From Epichloe hybrida (taxonomy: Eukaryota > Ascomycota > Sordariomycetes > Hypocreales > Clavicipitaceae), in assembly GCA_019022495.1 (NCBI GenBank), contig JAFEKR010000015.1, forward strand, positions 744,001 to 808,000: 64,000 bases of DNA. Reading direction: 5' to 3'. Shown here one piece after another: positions 1 to 11,927 of this stretch (within the stretch, counting starts at the first letter, position 1; each line of letters starts with the position of its first letter). Below the pieces are notes generated by a model that worked only from the letters and a program-made list of their open reading frames with translations, made no database searches and had not been told where the DNA came from. The position numbers and the translations under genes are program-made.

Positions 1-2461
1 GAATGTCGGTAATGGAGTTGCCAGATTCCTGTCCAGGGATACCAGCCCAGACGATGGCCGAGACGTTGGGGTTTTGATACCAATCGGTCATGACAACTGG
101 GCCAACACTGTGGATGACGACAATGGTGTTCTTGCAGATGGAAGAAACGTTCTTGACCAAATCCTTGCCGTGCTTCCACAGATTGAGATTCTTGCGGTCG
201 CCCTGGTTGCCATCTACCTCAATGTAGCCCTCCCCGCCGTCAGCGTTGACGAAAACGACCGACGTCACATTGGGCTGGCTGATGAGATCCCGGGTGGCTG
301 CCCACGCGGAGTTGCTGAGAACACTCTCATAACGCGAACCGTCCTCGATTGCCTGGCGCTGAAGCGCACTGTCCGGGGTGATGAGATAGGGGAACTGCGC
401 CGTGCCTGAGCCCCAGAGCATGGCCAGGGTGCCATCGTCGCATGCGCGGTCGGGGCAACCGTTGGGACCCTTGGGATTCGGACCCGCATCCTCGCCAATG
501 ACGGCAAGAAACTTTGGCTTAATCAGGGGGAGTGAGCCGGTGTTTTTCAGCATGACCGTTCCCTTGGCAGCAGACTCGCGGATATGGGCAGCGTGGTCTC
601 GACGAACGTCAACTTGGAAGTTGAGCTGCTCCCAGTTCTCCCCGGCAGCTGCCTGGCGGAATCCGTACGTATCGCGGGTCCACGAACTGAAGCTTGTGGG
701 AACCTGGTTGCCCACGGTGTTCCCAACCTTGAACCAGGCGGCCATGATACGCATTGCCATGTCGTCGATTCGGTAGGCAGGCACAGTGCCGTTGATGACG
801 GCCAGCGTGAGGTTTGCGCCCCAGAAGCTGTCGCCAGTGGTGAAGAGCGTGTCACCGGGCATGCTCATGTCGAGGCCAGCAACCGCAGTGGCGGCACCCG
901 CATGCTGAGCCTGCCAGTCGCTCATGACGAATCCCTGGAAGCCCAATTCGTTCTTGAGGATGCCATTGAGGAGTTTGGAGTTCTGGCAGTTGTACGAGTT
1001 GTTGACTTGGTTGTAACCACACATGATGGAGCCTACACCAGCCTTGACGGCATCGGCGAAAGGCCAAACATACACTTCATGCATCGTCTTGTCATCCACG
1101 TTTGATGAGATGGCTTCAGAAATGTCGTAGCCGTAGCCCGTTGCCTCTGGGGCTTGTCTGAAGTGTTCTGCAGGCCACGCGTTAGCAACACGAGCGAAAG
1201 GACATCTGATACTAGACATTCAAAATTGCCGACTAACTAACCTTGCTCGTTGGCGACGTAATGCTTTGCACAAGCAACAACACCGGCCTCCTGTATGCCA
1301 ATCACGGTATTGGCCAGGCCCTTGCCTTGAAGGTAGGGATCGGCGCCGTAACCTTCACCATTGCGACCTCCGTTGGGAGCGCGACCGATAGGGCCACTGA
1401 CTGGAGCCAAAGCGACATCAATGCCCTTGTCTTTGTTCTCGGCGCCCATGGCCTTGCCACGATCTCTCCAAAGGCGTTCGGACCATGTAGCTCCAGCGGT
1501 CAGTCCGGCGGGGAAGGCGCTGTTATAGTCGGAAAATCGAATGCCCAACGGACCATCTTGCATGCAGAGGGATCTCAGGCCTAGCCGCGGAACTGATCCC
1601 ACATTGCCAACACAGACCTCGCTCATCCAACTAAAATTTCATCGTCAGCCGTGATACCCTCCGCGTGGTCGCATCGAGATGCTCACCCAGTACCAGAGGT
1701 CAAGTTGACTTTCTCAATGAGGGTCATCTGGGACACGAAGGCCTTGGCCTTGGCGTAGGCCTCCTCCCAGCCCGAAGCCTGAGGATCCATCCATGGCGAG
1801 GGATAATGGGGAGGAGAATGCGATGTCGAGCCTTCTGAAGCAACGGCCTGTAAAAGAATTTGCGCGTTAGAAGAGCCATAGGAAAGCGATTTTTGAGGAG
1901 TTGAAGATGCTGTGGAGAATCCTCCCCAGAGTGACGCCGTCGCCAGGAAAGCCTTCATCGGTGTTGTTTGACTCGTTTCGCGATGACGAAGAACAGGCTG
2001 GCGCACACCAATGCCACGTGCAAAAAAAGGGCTGATATCGTGCCTTGGCGTTCAGAATGTTCGTGTTCAAGCTCAGGTGGGGGTGGTTCTGGGCGTGCAG
2101 CGAGCCATTCTGTTTTGGGGCAAAATCTTGGGGAACGCAGATTCCGCTTGGGCGCGCCGTGGCACCGTAAGATCCACCAAACAAGCCAAGCCGCCGCCCC
2201 CATACGGCAGGAAGGGAGTGAGAGGAAGTGGGAGATGGGGGAGATGGGGGAAATTCGCGGGAGCGTGAGTCGGCAAATCCATGAGAAGAAATTCGAGTTG
2301 GGCCTCGTTCTCGTCTCGCCAATTGCTCTTCGTTCGGGTGTTGCCTGCGAGAGCAGACAAGGAGGGAAGGAGCTTACCTCGGAGGAAACATCGACGTGTT
2401 GAGGAGAGCCTTGTACCACGGCTGTGAGCAAAGCCGCGGCGAATACAGATAACGACTTCAT
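1..2461 (-). CDS. Secreted GH3 beta-glucosidase, 5' part (C-terminus outside window)
   Basis: Hydrolyses terminal beta-glucosyl residues of cellobiose and other beta-glucosides outside the cell; it resembles the Aspergillus niger bgl1 type (about 860 residues). Exons on the minus strand are 2461-2378, 1847-1687, 1630-1242 and 1167-1; introns are 530, 56 and 74 nt, all GT..AG, and every phase joins. Residues 1-18 form a signal peptide. The GH3 N-terminal domain starts near residue 40. KH at 204-205 is the conserved substrate-binding pair. The nucleophile Asp is residue 295 in FVMSDW (codon 919-917). The likely acid/base Glu is residue 524 in GGEGYI (codon 232-230), inside the GH3 C-terminal domain. 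600 codons are visible, with no stop and no RIP signature. The long first intron is the weak point: an in-frame ATG at 1958, also followed by a signal-like stretch, could replace exon 1. Confidence 0.93.
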
Positions 2462-2620
2462 CGTGACGGAAGTCTGTCCTCGCAGTGGTCTTTTCGCTGT
2501 ACTGGCCGGCGTGCTTGACAGGAGAAGAAACTCTGTCGCAAGTTCGGAGACTCGACAACAACGACGACAAACAGGGTCCCGGAATGTGAGTTCAGAAACG
2601 TGACGGGCAGCCAGGCCTAG

Positions 2621-2628
2621 TTATAAAA
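2621..2628 (-). promoter_or_regulatory. TATA-like box of the beta-glucosidase gene
   Basis: TTTTATAA on the minus strand, about 160 bases upstream of the chosen ATG, is a plausible core promoter element. Position and composition are the only evidence. Confidence 0.4.
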
Positions 2629-2685
2629 CAAGACTCCTAGCCCGAGGTCTCAGTTCATCGGCAAGTCGGTCTGGCTTCAGGCAGG

Positions 2686-2693
2686 CCCCGGGG
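2686..2693. promoter_or_regulatory. Possible CreA/Cre1 carbon-repression site
   Basis: The palindrome CCCCGGGG gives the CreA consensus SYGGRG on both strands, about 225 bases upstream of the beta-glucosidase ATG. Carbon repression of such genes is well known in ascomycetes. The motif is short and single, so this is suggestive only. Confidence 0.25.
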
Positions 2694-2699
2694 GCGTCG

Positions 2700-5305
2700 A
2701 GAAGTGAATGGATGGGTTTTGTCGTCTTGGCCCGTGTGCGTTGCGACTTGCCCACTCCCTCTCCGGCCCCGGCTGGTGGGTGGCATTGGGGCAATTGTCA
2801 TCTGGCTCTTTCGTTTCATGGAATCAAATTGCAGTCCCGCACACAGCAGGCATGGAGATGGCAAGAACAAGACCACTAGCCGGAAACAAAAGCATGGAGC
2901 CTGGCCGAAGTCGAGAGCAAACATCCCAAACATCCCAGCTTGAACCGGCCGGGGACGTGGGAGGGTGGAGCCACTAGCCCCGTTCCAGCCTGTGGGCCAC
3001 TGCTGGCTGGCATGGCTGGCATGGCTTGAATTGTATGTATGTACATGTATGTACACATGTACGTAGTGAGGGACCGTCTGGCCTGATAATCCGTACTCAT
3101 TTCAACATTGATCAATGCGACGTGAGGGTGGCGTTGGCCTACCAGCCCGCTGTCACGTTCATCACTCGGATTTCACCCCGCAGATTCTTAGACATGTCCA
3201 AGGCAAGACACGGCCTTGGGATGATGGTCAGTCTGAGCGCAGAACTTTGATACTAGTTGGACTCCAAGTGTTTTTTTTTTCCTTTTTTTACGTAAACGCC
3301 AGTGAGCGGCAGCGGCTGTTGCACAGCGCAATGTGGTCACTTGATGATGTGCGTCGATGGCTTGCCGTCTGCGTTTGCAGTTCCAAAATGGCAACAAGTT
3401 CACAGTCGACGGCTGCAGGCCAAGAGCGCCCTCGCCGCAAATCGCCCGGTGGCGTCGCGCTGACGACCCTGATAGGCAAATGAGCAGCTAGCTGGCTGGC
3501 CATGAGGCCCATGACCATGATCCAACTCGATCCCGCCTCCGATGTTAGCGCGACGGTTTTTCTTCAATTATGACCGACGCTAATCCTGAGCTGACAGCGA
3601 CTACCGAGTACGTTGCCCTGCTTTATCCCAGTTGATGACTGAACTTAGCCTGCGCCTTGTTTGACTGGCCCTCTCGCCATCAGTGCATTCAAATGTACGA
3701 CATCGCAATAGCCTCTCGACTAATCCGTACCGATGGCAACTACGACGTTGCTGAATGAATACGGATTATACATGGCACAAACAAATGATAAAAATAAATC
3801 AAGGTGTGAGTTTGCCTCACTTGTGAGCCACCCATGTCTGAGCTCGGCAAAGGTAGGCATTGTGGAGGGTGAGCCTCACTAGCAGTGTGGCAGCCAACAC
3901 CATCTCGGAGCACACACCCACCTGACAGTTATTGTGTCTCGATACAATGGCCAACAGATATCAAGAGGAATATTGGGCGGTGAAGTAAGATCAATCTCAT
4001 CTCGCTCTGCTCCGTATTGCCATGGAACTTCACAACGTCGAGCAGGTGGTTTAGTTCATCCTGTGCCCCTGTGCAGTCGTACAGGACCCTGGACCCTGGT
4101 CTGCCAAATACTTCAGTGTACACTCTACATACCCCTTGAATTTTACAAATCTACAGAGTACATGCTGCATATAATCAGCTATAAGTAATCTATTATTGGA
4201 GAGATAAGGAAAATGCACAAGCTAATGGTACCACAAAACAATACATCTAGTTCCATGTAGGTCACTGGTACTAAAAGGTGCCTTTAATCCTAGCCATTGT
4301 CTCCCTTGTTTCCTTGCTAACAGCTAATTAGCGCAATTGCCCCTGTTGCACACCCGAATCACTACGAGCAGGGGCAACAAACGAATAGCGGCTTCTTTTT
4401 CCCGTGCGTCTGATGCAATGAATGGTCCCTGAATTTGTTTCCGAGACGGAGGTGACATGGCAAGCCTGAGTTTGGTGCAAAGTAGATGACAAGAGGTTCC
4501 GCTAGATCAAAAACAATAACCACCTACCTTCATGGCTTGGTCCGGATCTTCACACGGACTACATTACGTGAGCGCACATAAAAGGGATGACGGCTGGCCT
4601 TGTATTGGAACGCAAAAGTGATTCACCCATTGTAGCATCTCGCCCTTGAGTATCGCACAAGAGACATTTTCTTCAATCATCGGCATTCGCGAAACTCGGG
4701 TCCCTCCCTCGTGAGTCAGCTTGCAGCCGCGTCAAGACATTGACGCAGCGACGAACATTCTAGCTCGACTGACGGCGAGCCGAAAACCTTTTCTGGGCAT
4801 CAGACACTTCTGTGGCGGGTTGCGCACTCACCCGTCGACGCAACGACAGCCCCGAGATGGGAGCCGAGAGGGCCATCGTCTGCCATGAACCGGTGAATGG
4901 AGTGTGGAGGGAGGGCGGACAAGCACCAGCCCGCCCGTCCCGAAAGCTAGCGCCTTGGCGCACAAGTCTGGGCATGTGTGCTTGCTGGCCAGCAGCCACG
5001 ACGACAAAGCTGAAGACATCTGTGGACGATTTCCGGTGGAATCTCGGCAAACTCACTTGATGCTGGAGGCGTTGAGTTGATGACTTTCGCTGCTAAACCT
5101 TAATGACAGCGAAAGAAGCTGGGTACAAAAGTCTAGCAGGCAATGACAGATCTTTCCGTGGCTTGGTGTGGCGTCCAGTGGGGTATCTAGTACCTCATAT
5201 TATGTGCGTTTTCCTAGGACTATATAGTATCTGTACTAGTAATAAAACCCCCTTAGGTCCCCTGTAAAATGATTCCAGGGGTTGACCATCTCCTTACCTC
5301 CCCCT
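2700..5305. other. Intergenic region, no supported gene
   Basis: Balanced composition without RIP-like bias. Open frames here are short, overlap on both strands and lack recognisable motifs. Minor features are a TGTA-rich near-palindrome at 3031-3065 and a T-rich run at 3270-3289. From about 5190 the composition moves towards TA-rich DNA. Confidence 0.6.
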
Positions 5306-5334
5306 ATCTCCTTAGACACGGTCCACCTTGTGGA
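5306..5334 (+). repeat. Left arm of a 29-bp inverted repeat
   Basis: The reverse complement lies at 36507-36535 with 28 of 29 bases matching (core CTTAGACACGG). With copia1 removed the arms flank a spacer of about 180 bp, so they belong to the target into which copia1 inserted. Origin unknown; possibly an old fold-back or TIR element. Confidence 0.7.
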
Positions 5335-5339
5335 TCGGT

Positions 5340-5358
5340 GGGGGCCCCAGAGGCCCCC
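5340..5358. other. GC-rich hairpin
   Basis: A perfect 7-bp stem, GGGGGCC and GGCCCCC, around a 5-base loop, next to the inverted-repeat arm. No function is assigned. Confidence 0.5.
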
Positions 5359-5412
5359 TGCCACAAGGTCAGTGACTTTGTAAACACATGAAAGTGTAGT
5401 GTAATAGTTTGT

Positions 5413-5664
5413 TGTTGCACCCACAAGGGCATAATTGATCCCTGCCGCACGATAGTCTCGCTACTCAACTAGCTAAGACAAGAGTCCACCCCTAGCTAGT
5501 CATTTTCCATGATCTCTGTAACTGCATAGTACGTTTTAGCACTATATTAGTACCTTACCTATAGTAAAGGTACTTAGGTATTTAAACCGTAGTTTACACC
5601 CTCTTATAGGGTTGGATAACTTACTAGAGGTAGTCATATTAAACCCTAGCTTCGTAGTCTAATA
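5413..5664 (+). repeat. copia1 5' LTR
   Basis: 252 bp; same length as the copy at 36145-36396, differing by transitions typical of RIP. Confidence 0.95.
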
Positions 5665-5678
5665 TAGTAGCAATTACG
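5665..5678 (+). other. Possible copia1 primer-binding site
   Basis: TAGTAGCA directly after the LTR equals TGGTAGCG, the site for the initiator tRNA-Met 3' end used by Ty1, with two G-to-A changes that RIP would cause. Tentative. Confidence 0.35.
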
Positions 5679-8600
5679 TAGTGTAGTGTTTATAATTATT
5701 ATACCTTTCTTCCGAATTAGTACTCTTCTCTTTAAATTAACTAATTATTTAATCTTTAAATAAATTAGTATATACCTAGTAAAAGAGAGGCCTAAATTTA
5801 TTAATATTATAATTAAGCAGCCCTAGCATGCTAGGATTAAACACCACTATTTATTAGTTTAATAATAACACTATAGAATATCTTATAATATCTAAGGAAT
5901 CTTTAAAAAGCAATAAGCTAGCTATTAAGCTATAGGAGCCTTACTATTAGGACTTATGATATAAAATAGTTAAGGTAAGAGCTATTAAAGATAGAATCTA
6001 AGTCTTTATTAATCCTAATTTAAAGATATAGCTAGACTACTTTCCTAAGCCTTTAATTCTTATAGGAAATAGGACTCTAGTAAAGAGAAAGGTAGTAAAA
6101 GTTATATAAAGTTAATTATTTATAATAAAGACCTTAGGAGTTTAAATATACTCTTATAGTACTAAAGCTATAACTAAGAGCTTACTAGAACTTAAGGAAA
6201 GCTTACCTAAAGATATTAAGGTAACTAAAGAGAACTATTTTTAGTACTCTTAATAACCTAATAATACTAAAGATAGCGCTTAGTTTATAGTCCTTAGTAG
6301 TTATTATTAGGTTTTTAATAGTTAATTCTAGAGCCTTATAAAGGCCTTATAAAAATATTACTTATAATTTATAATAACCCTTAGGCCTAAGTATAAGTAA
6401 ATAACCTTAAGGTATATATCTCTTTAAGATAAGATTAAGGAGCTTAAGAGAAATATAATACTTTTAAGTAAAACTATTAAGTATTATACTAAAATTAACT
6501 TTAATAAGACTATTAAGTAAAACCTTATAAGAGTAAATATTAATAAATAGCTTATAAAGGCTTTAATAAGTTATAAAAAATACCTCTAAGTAAACTATTC
6601 TATTACTAAGGGTAACTTACCTATAGAAATAATTAATAATACTATTAGGGCTTAATTCCCTACTATCTTAGCTTAAGTTAGCTTACTAGTTTATATAGTA
6701 AAGTATAAGGGAAAGGTCCTAGATTTCTATAATATTATAAGTAGGATTAAGTACCTAATTAAAGCCTAAGGAAAGTCTTAAGTAAAGGCTAATAACTCCT
6801 TTAGAGTAAAACTAACTCTTAATAGTAAAATAAAGGATAAAGCTAAAAAAGAGAAGGTAAAGAAAGATAACTATATCTATTATAAGAAGTATAAGGTAAA
6901 GAAGTTAAAAGACTTATAAAAGGTTTATAAAGCTCTTTACCTAATAAAAGACTAGAAGATTAATAAAGAGTTATTAAAGAAGGTAAAAGAAGTAATAAAT
7001 TATTAATCTAATAATATAAAGAAAGCTTATAATATATAGTTAAAGAATAATAACACTAAAGAGCCTAGTAATAGTATAAAGGAGCTAAAGGAAGATAATA
7101 CTATATTTATAGCTATAGAAGAGTTTATAGAAGCTTTCTTTGCCTAGGGTAAATTATAAGTTATACTTAATAGTAGTACCTTAATCTATATCTTAAATAA
7201 TAAACGCTAGTTTATAGACCTTAATTATAGCTAGTAGCCTAGAATTTAAGTAGGTTATAGTGTTATAAAGGCTTATAGTATTAGCATAGCCTAGATTATC
7301 TTAACAGATAGCTAGACTCTTACCTTATTAAACGCCTAGTACTAGCTAATATTCTTTATAAACCTTATATTTCTTTAGCTACTTATATAGAGAGAAATAA
7401 GGTAAAATAACTTAACTAGAAAGGTAATAGACCTAGTAAAAGGTAATTAGGAGATATTTTAAACTTAGGTTATTAGTATATAGCTATATATAGAGGGCTT
7501 AAGCCTATTAGAAGCTTTTGTTATTAAGGGAGATTTGTAAGACCTAAAGACTACTATAATGTTACCTATGAATTTATAGTATATAAGATTAGTATATCTA
7601 GGAGAGAATGTAATAGATTAAGTGCTTTAGAAGCTTTAAATATTATTAAAGAAAAGGAGCGTAGGAAAATATAAGGTTTGCTAAACTACTAAAGCATAGA
7701 GATAAATATTATAAGTCCCTTAAATAGAATCCTTACCTTCTAGACTACTTTAGGTAGTCTCCTTTAATCTCTTTGCTTAATTAGTAAGGTATAATAAAGA
7801 CTAATATATTGCTTTTTTTACTTATAGAGTAATAGGGTTATGTTATATCTTTATAATCCTATTAAAGACTAATATTACGCTTTGCTTTAATTAGTTAAAA
7901 GCTATGTATATAAGAATATACGGCATCTATATTATAGTTATAATAACTAATAGTAAGACTGCCTTCTAGACTAAGAAATAGGAAGAAGAGGTTATAAATA
8001 AAGGTATTATTGTTAGAAAGTCTAGCCTGGCTTACCTATATTAAAATAGGCATACTAAATAGTCTAGGGGGGTGATAATAAGGGTTATAATAACTCTTAT
8101 AATATAATTAGGCTTCCTAGAAGACCTCTGGCCTGTGGCTACTAAAGTAGCTATTTACATCTTGAATCACACACCTTAAAAGGTGCTTAACTAGTAATTA
8201 CCTTAATAAGCGCTAAATAAGTAGCTAAGAGAGAATAAACTTTAATAGAGTTACTTACTAGAGAAGCTAGAAGTTTCTTTAACTTACCTTTAAGCCTTTA
8301 GTTATAAAGTATTTATAATAATATAAAGTAGGCTTTATAAAGTAAGTCTAAAGCTTGCTTAGAGAGCTTATATTAGACACCTTACTAGATATGTTTCCTC
8401 CACGTAATACCTAATCTAGGTACTAATAATAAAGAGAAGCTCCTAGTTCTTATTAAGCTACGTTACCTTTAATAAGTCTATCTTTTATGCTTAAGAAAGG
8501 AGTTCTGCTAATCGGAGCTGTACGGAAAAACCGCAATGATCCGTACCCATAATTGTAATGCGCCCACATCCCACATCCCACCCCTTCGCACCTAATTTAT

Positions 8601-10151
8601 ATAGGGCGCCATGGCAAAAAAAATAACACGTAATATCGCAAGGCTACGCAAGGCAGTCCGCCCACCTGCCTAGCTAGGCGAATTTCTTCCTCGAGTCGGA
8701 CTAATTAATATGTGCATATTAAAAGAAAACACTAGAAATCGCGTTTTTAAGCGAATTAGCCGTAGTTGTAATTAAATTAATAAATATAATAGACTTCATT
8801 ATGTGTGCGGCGGTAATGTGCCATAACTATAGGTGTGATTTACGTGTGGGTGTGTGGCAAGTAACCTTTCTATCCGAAAACGGCTAGTCACAGCTGTGAC
8901 GGTTTTTCCGTACAGCTCCGATTAGCAGAACTCTTAAGAAAGAGGCTTATTACTAAATATAAAAGAGGTTAAAAAGAATATTCTTAAAAAGCTAGTTAAT
9001 AATAATAAGAATAAAAGCTCTGATGTAGGGCTTCTATAAATAGTGTACCCTCTGTTACTATAATAGCTACCTAAGCTACTCTAATAGGATGAAATTCCTA
9101 CTAATTATGATTAATAAGATTATAAAGAAAAGGGAAAAGAAAGTTAAGAAATAAATTTACTAACTTCTCTGAATTCACTAGGGAAATTCCTAGATTTAGT
9201 GGATTATATACTATTAAGTATTAATAATTTGCTTAACCTACCTAATAGTAGTAATAATTATAAAATATTAATAAATCCAGAAGATTATAATAATCTTAAA
9301 GCATTCGCTATAGCCTTTAAGCTAGGACCTAAGAGTAAGGAAAAGCCTTATATATCTAGGCTTCCTCCTCCCCTAGCTTATTATAATTATTTAGCTAGTT
9401 ATCTAAAAGAAAAAGAATTCTATAAAGCCTAAGATAAGGAATTTAATAGAATTATTAATAGAAAGGTAGCTAAGAAGGTATCTAGAACTAAAGTCCTATT
9501 ATATATAAAGCTTCTAAGCCTTACTAAGGTTTTCTTATATAAACTAGATAAGTAAGGTTACCTCCTATAATATAAAGCTTATCTTTATGTTCTTAGAAAT
9601 TATTAACTAAAGAGTTATTTATTAACTCGGGCGGTAACCCTAGCTACTAATACCTTTAGGCTATTTATAGCTATTATATACTACTTTAATCTTAAAGCAT
9701 ACTAGTATAACTTTATTATAGTATTTCTAAATTTAGATCTTAATAAAGAAGTTTACTATAAGATGCCTCTAGGCTATAAAGATAAATAAGCCTATCTAAA
9801 GCTTCTTAGAGTAGTCTATAGACTATAGAGAGTGCCTCTTCTATAAATAAAAGAGCTAATTAGCTAGCTAATTAGTAAAGGCTTTGTATAGATCTTTAAA
9901 GATATTTATATGTTTATTAAGGATAGGTTAATTATTTTCTTCTATGTGAATAACCTTTTTATCCTATTTACTAAAGGGGAATTATATTTATATAATAAAT
10001 TTAGGGTAAGACTCTTTATAAAGTATAATATAAAGAACCTTAGAGAGCTATAATAGTTCCTAGGTATTAAAATTATTAGAGATTATACTAATAGGAAGGT
10101 GTGGCTTAATTAGAAGTTCTATTAGGATAAAGCTACTACTAAATTTAATAT
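5679..10151 (+). pseudogene. copia1 gag-pol remnant, first part (gag, PR, INT, RT)
   Basis: Gag is near 5900-7100. A zinc knuckle at 6869-6910 has its Cys codons turned into Tyr codons (TGT to TAT). The protease core at about 7155-7260 reads LNSS where LDSG is expected. The integrase C-terminal part at about 8100-8200 reads LWPVATKVAIYILNHTP, close to the copia consensus. The MITE at 8500-8933 interrupts the frame between integrase and RT. RT at about 9690-10120 shows FLNLDLNKEVYYKMPLGY and a damaged active site FFYVNN (from YVDD). The frame ends at the GypA-1 insertion. Stops occur throughout, mostly at Gln and Trp codons. Confidence 0.88.
8500..8933. mobile_element. 434-bp MITE with 34-bp perfect TIRs (Mutator-like?)
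   Basis: The arms 8500-8533 and 8900-8933 are perfect inverted repeats starting GAGTTCTGCTAATCGG. The 9-bp duplication TTAAGAAAG lies at 8491-8499 and 8934-8942. No coding capacity. Its composition is less TA-rich than the copia1 DNA around it, so it probably arrived after copia1 was mutated, or escaped RIP through small size. A 9-bp duplication suggests a Mutator-like transposase supplied in trans; the family is not recognised. Confidence 0.9.
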
Positions 10152-10156
10152 AAAAA

Positions 10157-10358
10157 TGTGAGGCCTTACTTATAACACTAGCGCGCTAGCGCACCACTAG
10201 GCGAGCGCACCACGCCCTAGGGCTAGGTTCACGTAACACTAGCAAGTCACTAGCTATAAGTTAGCAACTTATATATATAATGTACTTAGACCTAGTAAGC
10301 TTTAGTTAATATATAAACACCCCTATATCTCTTACCTAGCTATCTCTTTATTCTTATA
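10157..10358 (+). repeat. GypA-1 5' LTR
   Basis: 202 bp, starting TGTGAGGCC; homologous to five other GypA LTRs in the window. Confidence 0.95.
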
Positions 10359-11725
10359 ATTCTAAAGCTTCTCCTACTAGTTACCTAAGAGTAATATAAG
10401 AGAGAGAATAACCTAATTTACTAGAACTATACTATATATTACTTAGGATTAGCTAGATAATAGTAATACTATAGCTAGGAATATACTATATTCTATAATC
10501 TTATCTAAAGCTATACTCTTTACTATAGTAGTAGAAAAGGTAATAGTTAGGAAGTAAATTATTTAGCTTAAGTAACTTAAGAAACTATAGAATTAAGAAA
10601 AGAAGCTTACTAACTTAATATAATCTTATAAAGAACTAGTAAAAAGGGGCTAAAAGGATAGTTTATTCTTAAGCCTTAGTAGCTAAGAAGTTAAGGTCTA
10701 AAATATTATAAAACTTTAATACCTTATAAACCTATAAAAGTATAAAATATAGCTTAATAACCTTAACTATACCTTTAAGGGGGTAAAGAAAAAGTATTAC
10801 TAGGATAACTAAAAGATTCTCTTTATACTTAACTATATATATATAAACTATTAAGCTAGATAGGACTAATATATTAAAGAATAACTAGCTAATAGTTAGG
10901 ATTATCCTAAGGATAACTAGGATAAGTTCTAAGACTAAACTCTTATACTACTTAAAGACTCTATAAGTTATAATATATAAATAGCTAAATAGCTAGAAAA
11001 TATAAAGTAAAAGAAAGGCTAGAGTTTTATTAAGTTTAGTATTTACTTAGATTTACTAGAGAAATACCTAGAATAAGCTCTAGAAAAGACCTATACTCTT
11101 ATATTCTTTATAAAATTACTTCCTAACTTATAAGATTATATTAACTTATATATAGATATTACTAGTCTAATATAAGAAGATATTATATAACTTACCTAGT
11201 AATTCTAGAAGGTAATATTAAAGAATAAGTAAAAGCTAAATAATTTAGAAAAGAAAAGGCTATATAAGGTAGCTTAACACTAAAAATATAACTTCTTATA
11301 AGGGTATTAGCTAAATAAGGACTAAAGAGATAAGAATAAGGATAAGGAAAAGACCTTAGCTACTTACCTAAATAATAATAGACTATAAGGAAGAAAATAG
11401 TATTATAACTATAGTAGTATAGAGTATTTCTTTTATAATTATAATAAGCTAAGGAAAGACTAATAAGAAGGTTAGGAAAACTCCTAGAGGTAAAAGTAAA
11501 AGCCCTTACCTTTACCTTAGAGACTAGGGTACTAGTAGGATACTAATTCTATATACTAGTTACTATTTATAGGTATAAAGATATTAAAATAGTAGTAAAT
11601 CTTAATAGTTATACTAAGATTAATATTATAAGTGCTTAATTTACATAGACTTATAAGCTTAATTAGGCTAAGGCTATAGTACTTATCTTAAAGGTAGTAG
11701 GGGCTTTAATAGTCCCCTAATATAA
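10359..11725 (+). pseudogene. GypA-1 gag remnant
   Basis: Parallel to the gag region of GypA-2 (11928-13290) along its whole length. Broken by many stops and cut at 11725 by the GypA-2 insertion. No intact product. Confidence 0.8.
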
Positions 11726-11927
11726 TGTGAGGCCCTACTCACAACACCAGCGCGCTAGCGCACCACTAGGCGGGCGCACCACGCCCTAGGGCTAGGTTCA
11801 CGTGACACTAGCAAGTCACTACCTATAAGTTAGTAACTTACACGTATAACACACTTAGACCTAGTAAGCTTTAGTTAATATATAAATGCCCCTATACCTC
11901 TTACCTAGCTATCCCTTTATTCTTATA
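11726..11927 (+). repeat. GypA-2 5' LTR
   Basis: 202 bp, TGTGAGG..TTATA (original end TCTCACA). The self-priming motif is at 11866-11874. Confidence 0.95.

Noticed and set aside
402..1105. Plus-strand open frames over the beta-glucosidase region
   Set aside because: Shadows of the minus-strand gene; they contain no motif, while the minus strand carries the GH3 catalytic residues and consistent splice sites.
3115..5060. Short open frames on both strands in the intergenic region (for example 3115-3483 and 4760-5060)
   Set aside because: They overlap each other in several frames, have no recognisable domain and no supporting splice or promoter structure.
9199..9432. 77-codon plus-strand frame as a host gene
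   Set aside because: It lies in copia1 between integrase and RT and is a surviving open stretch of the element's pol gene.
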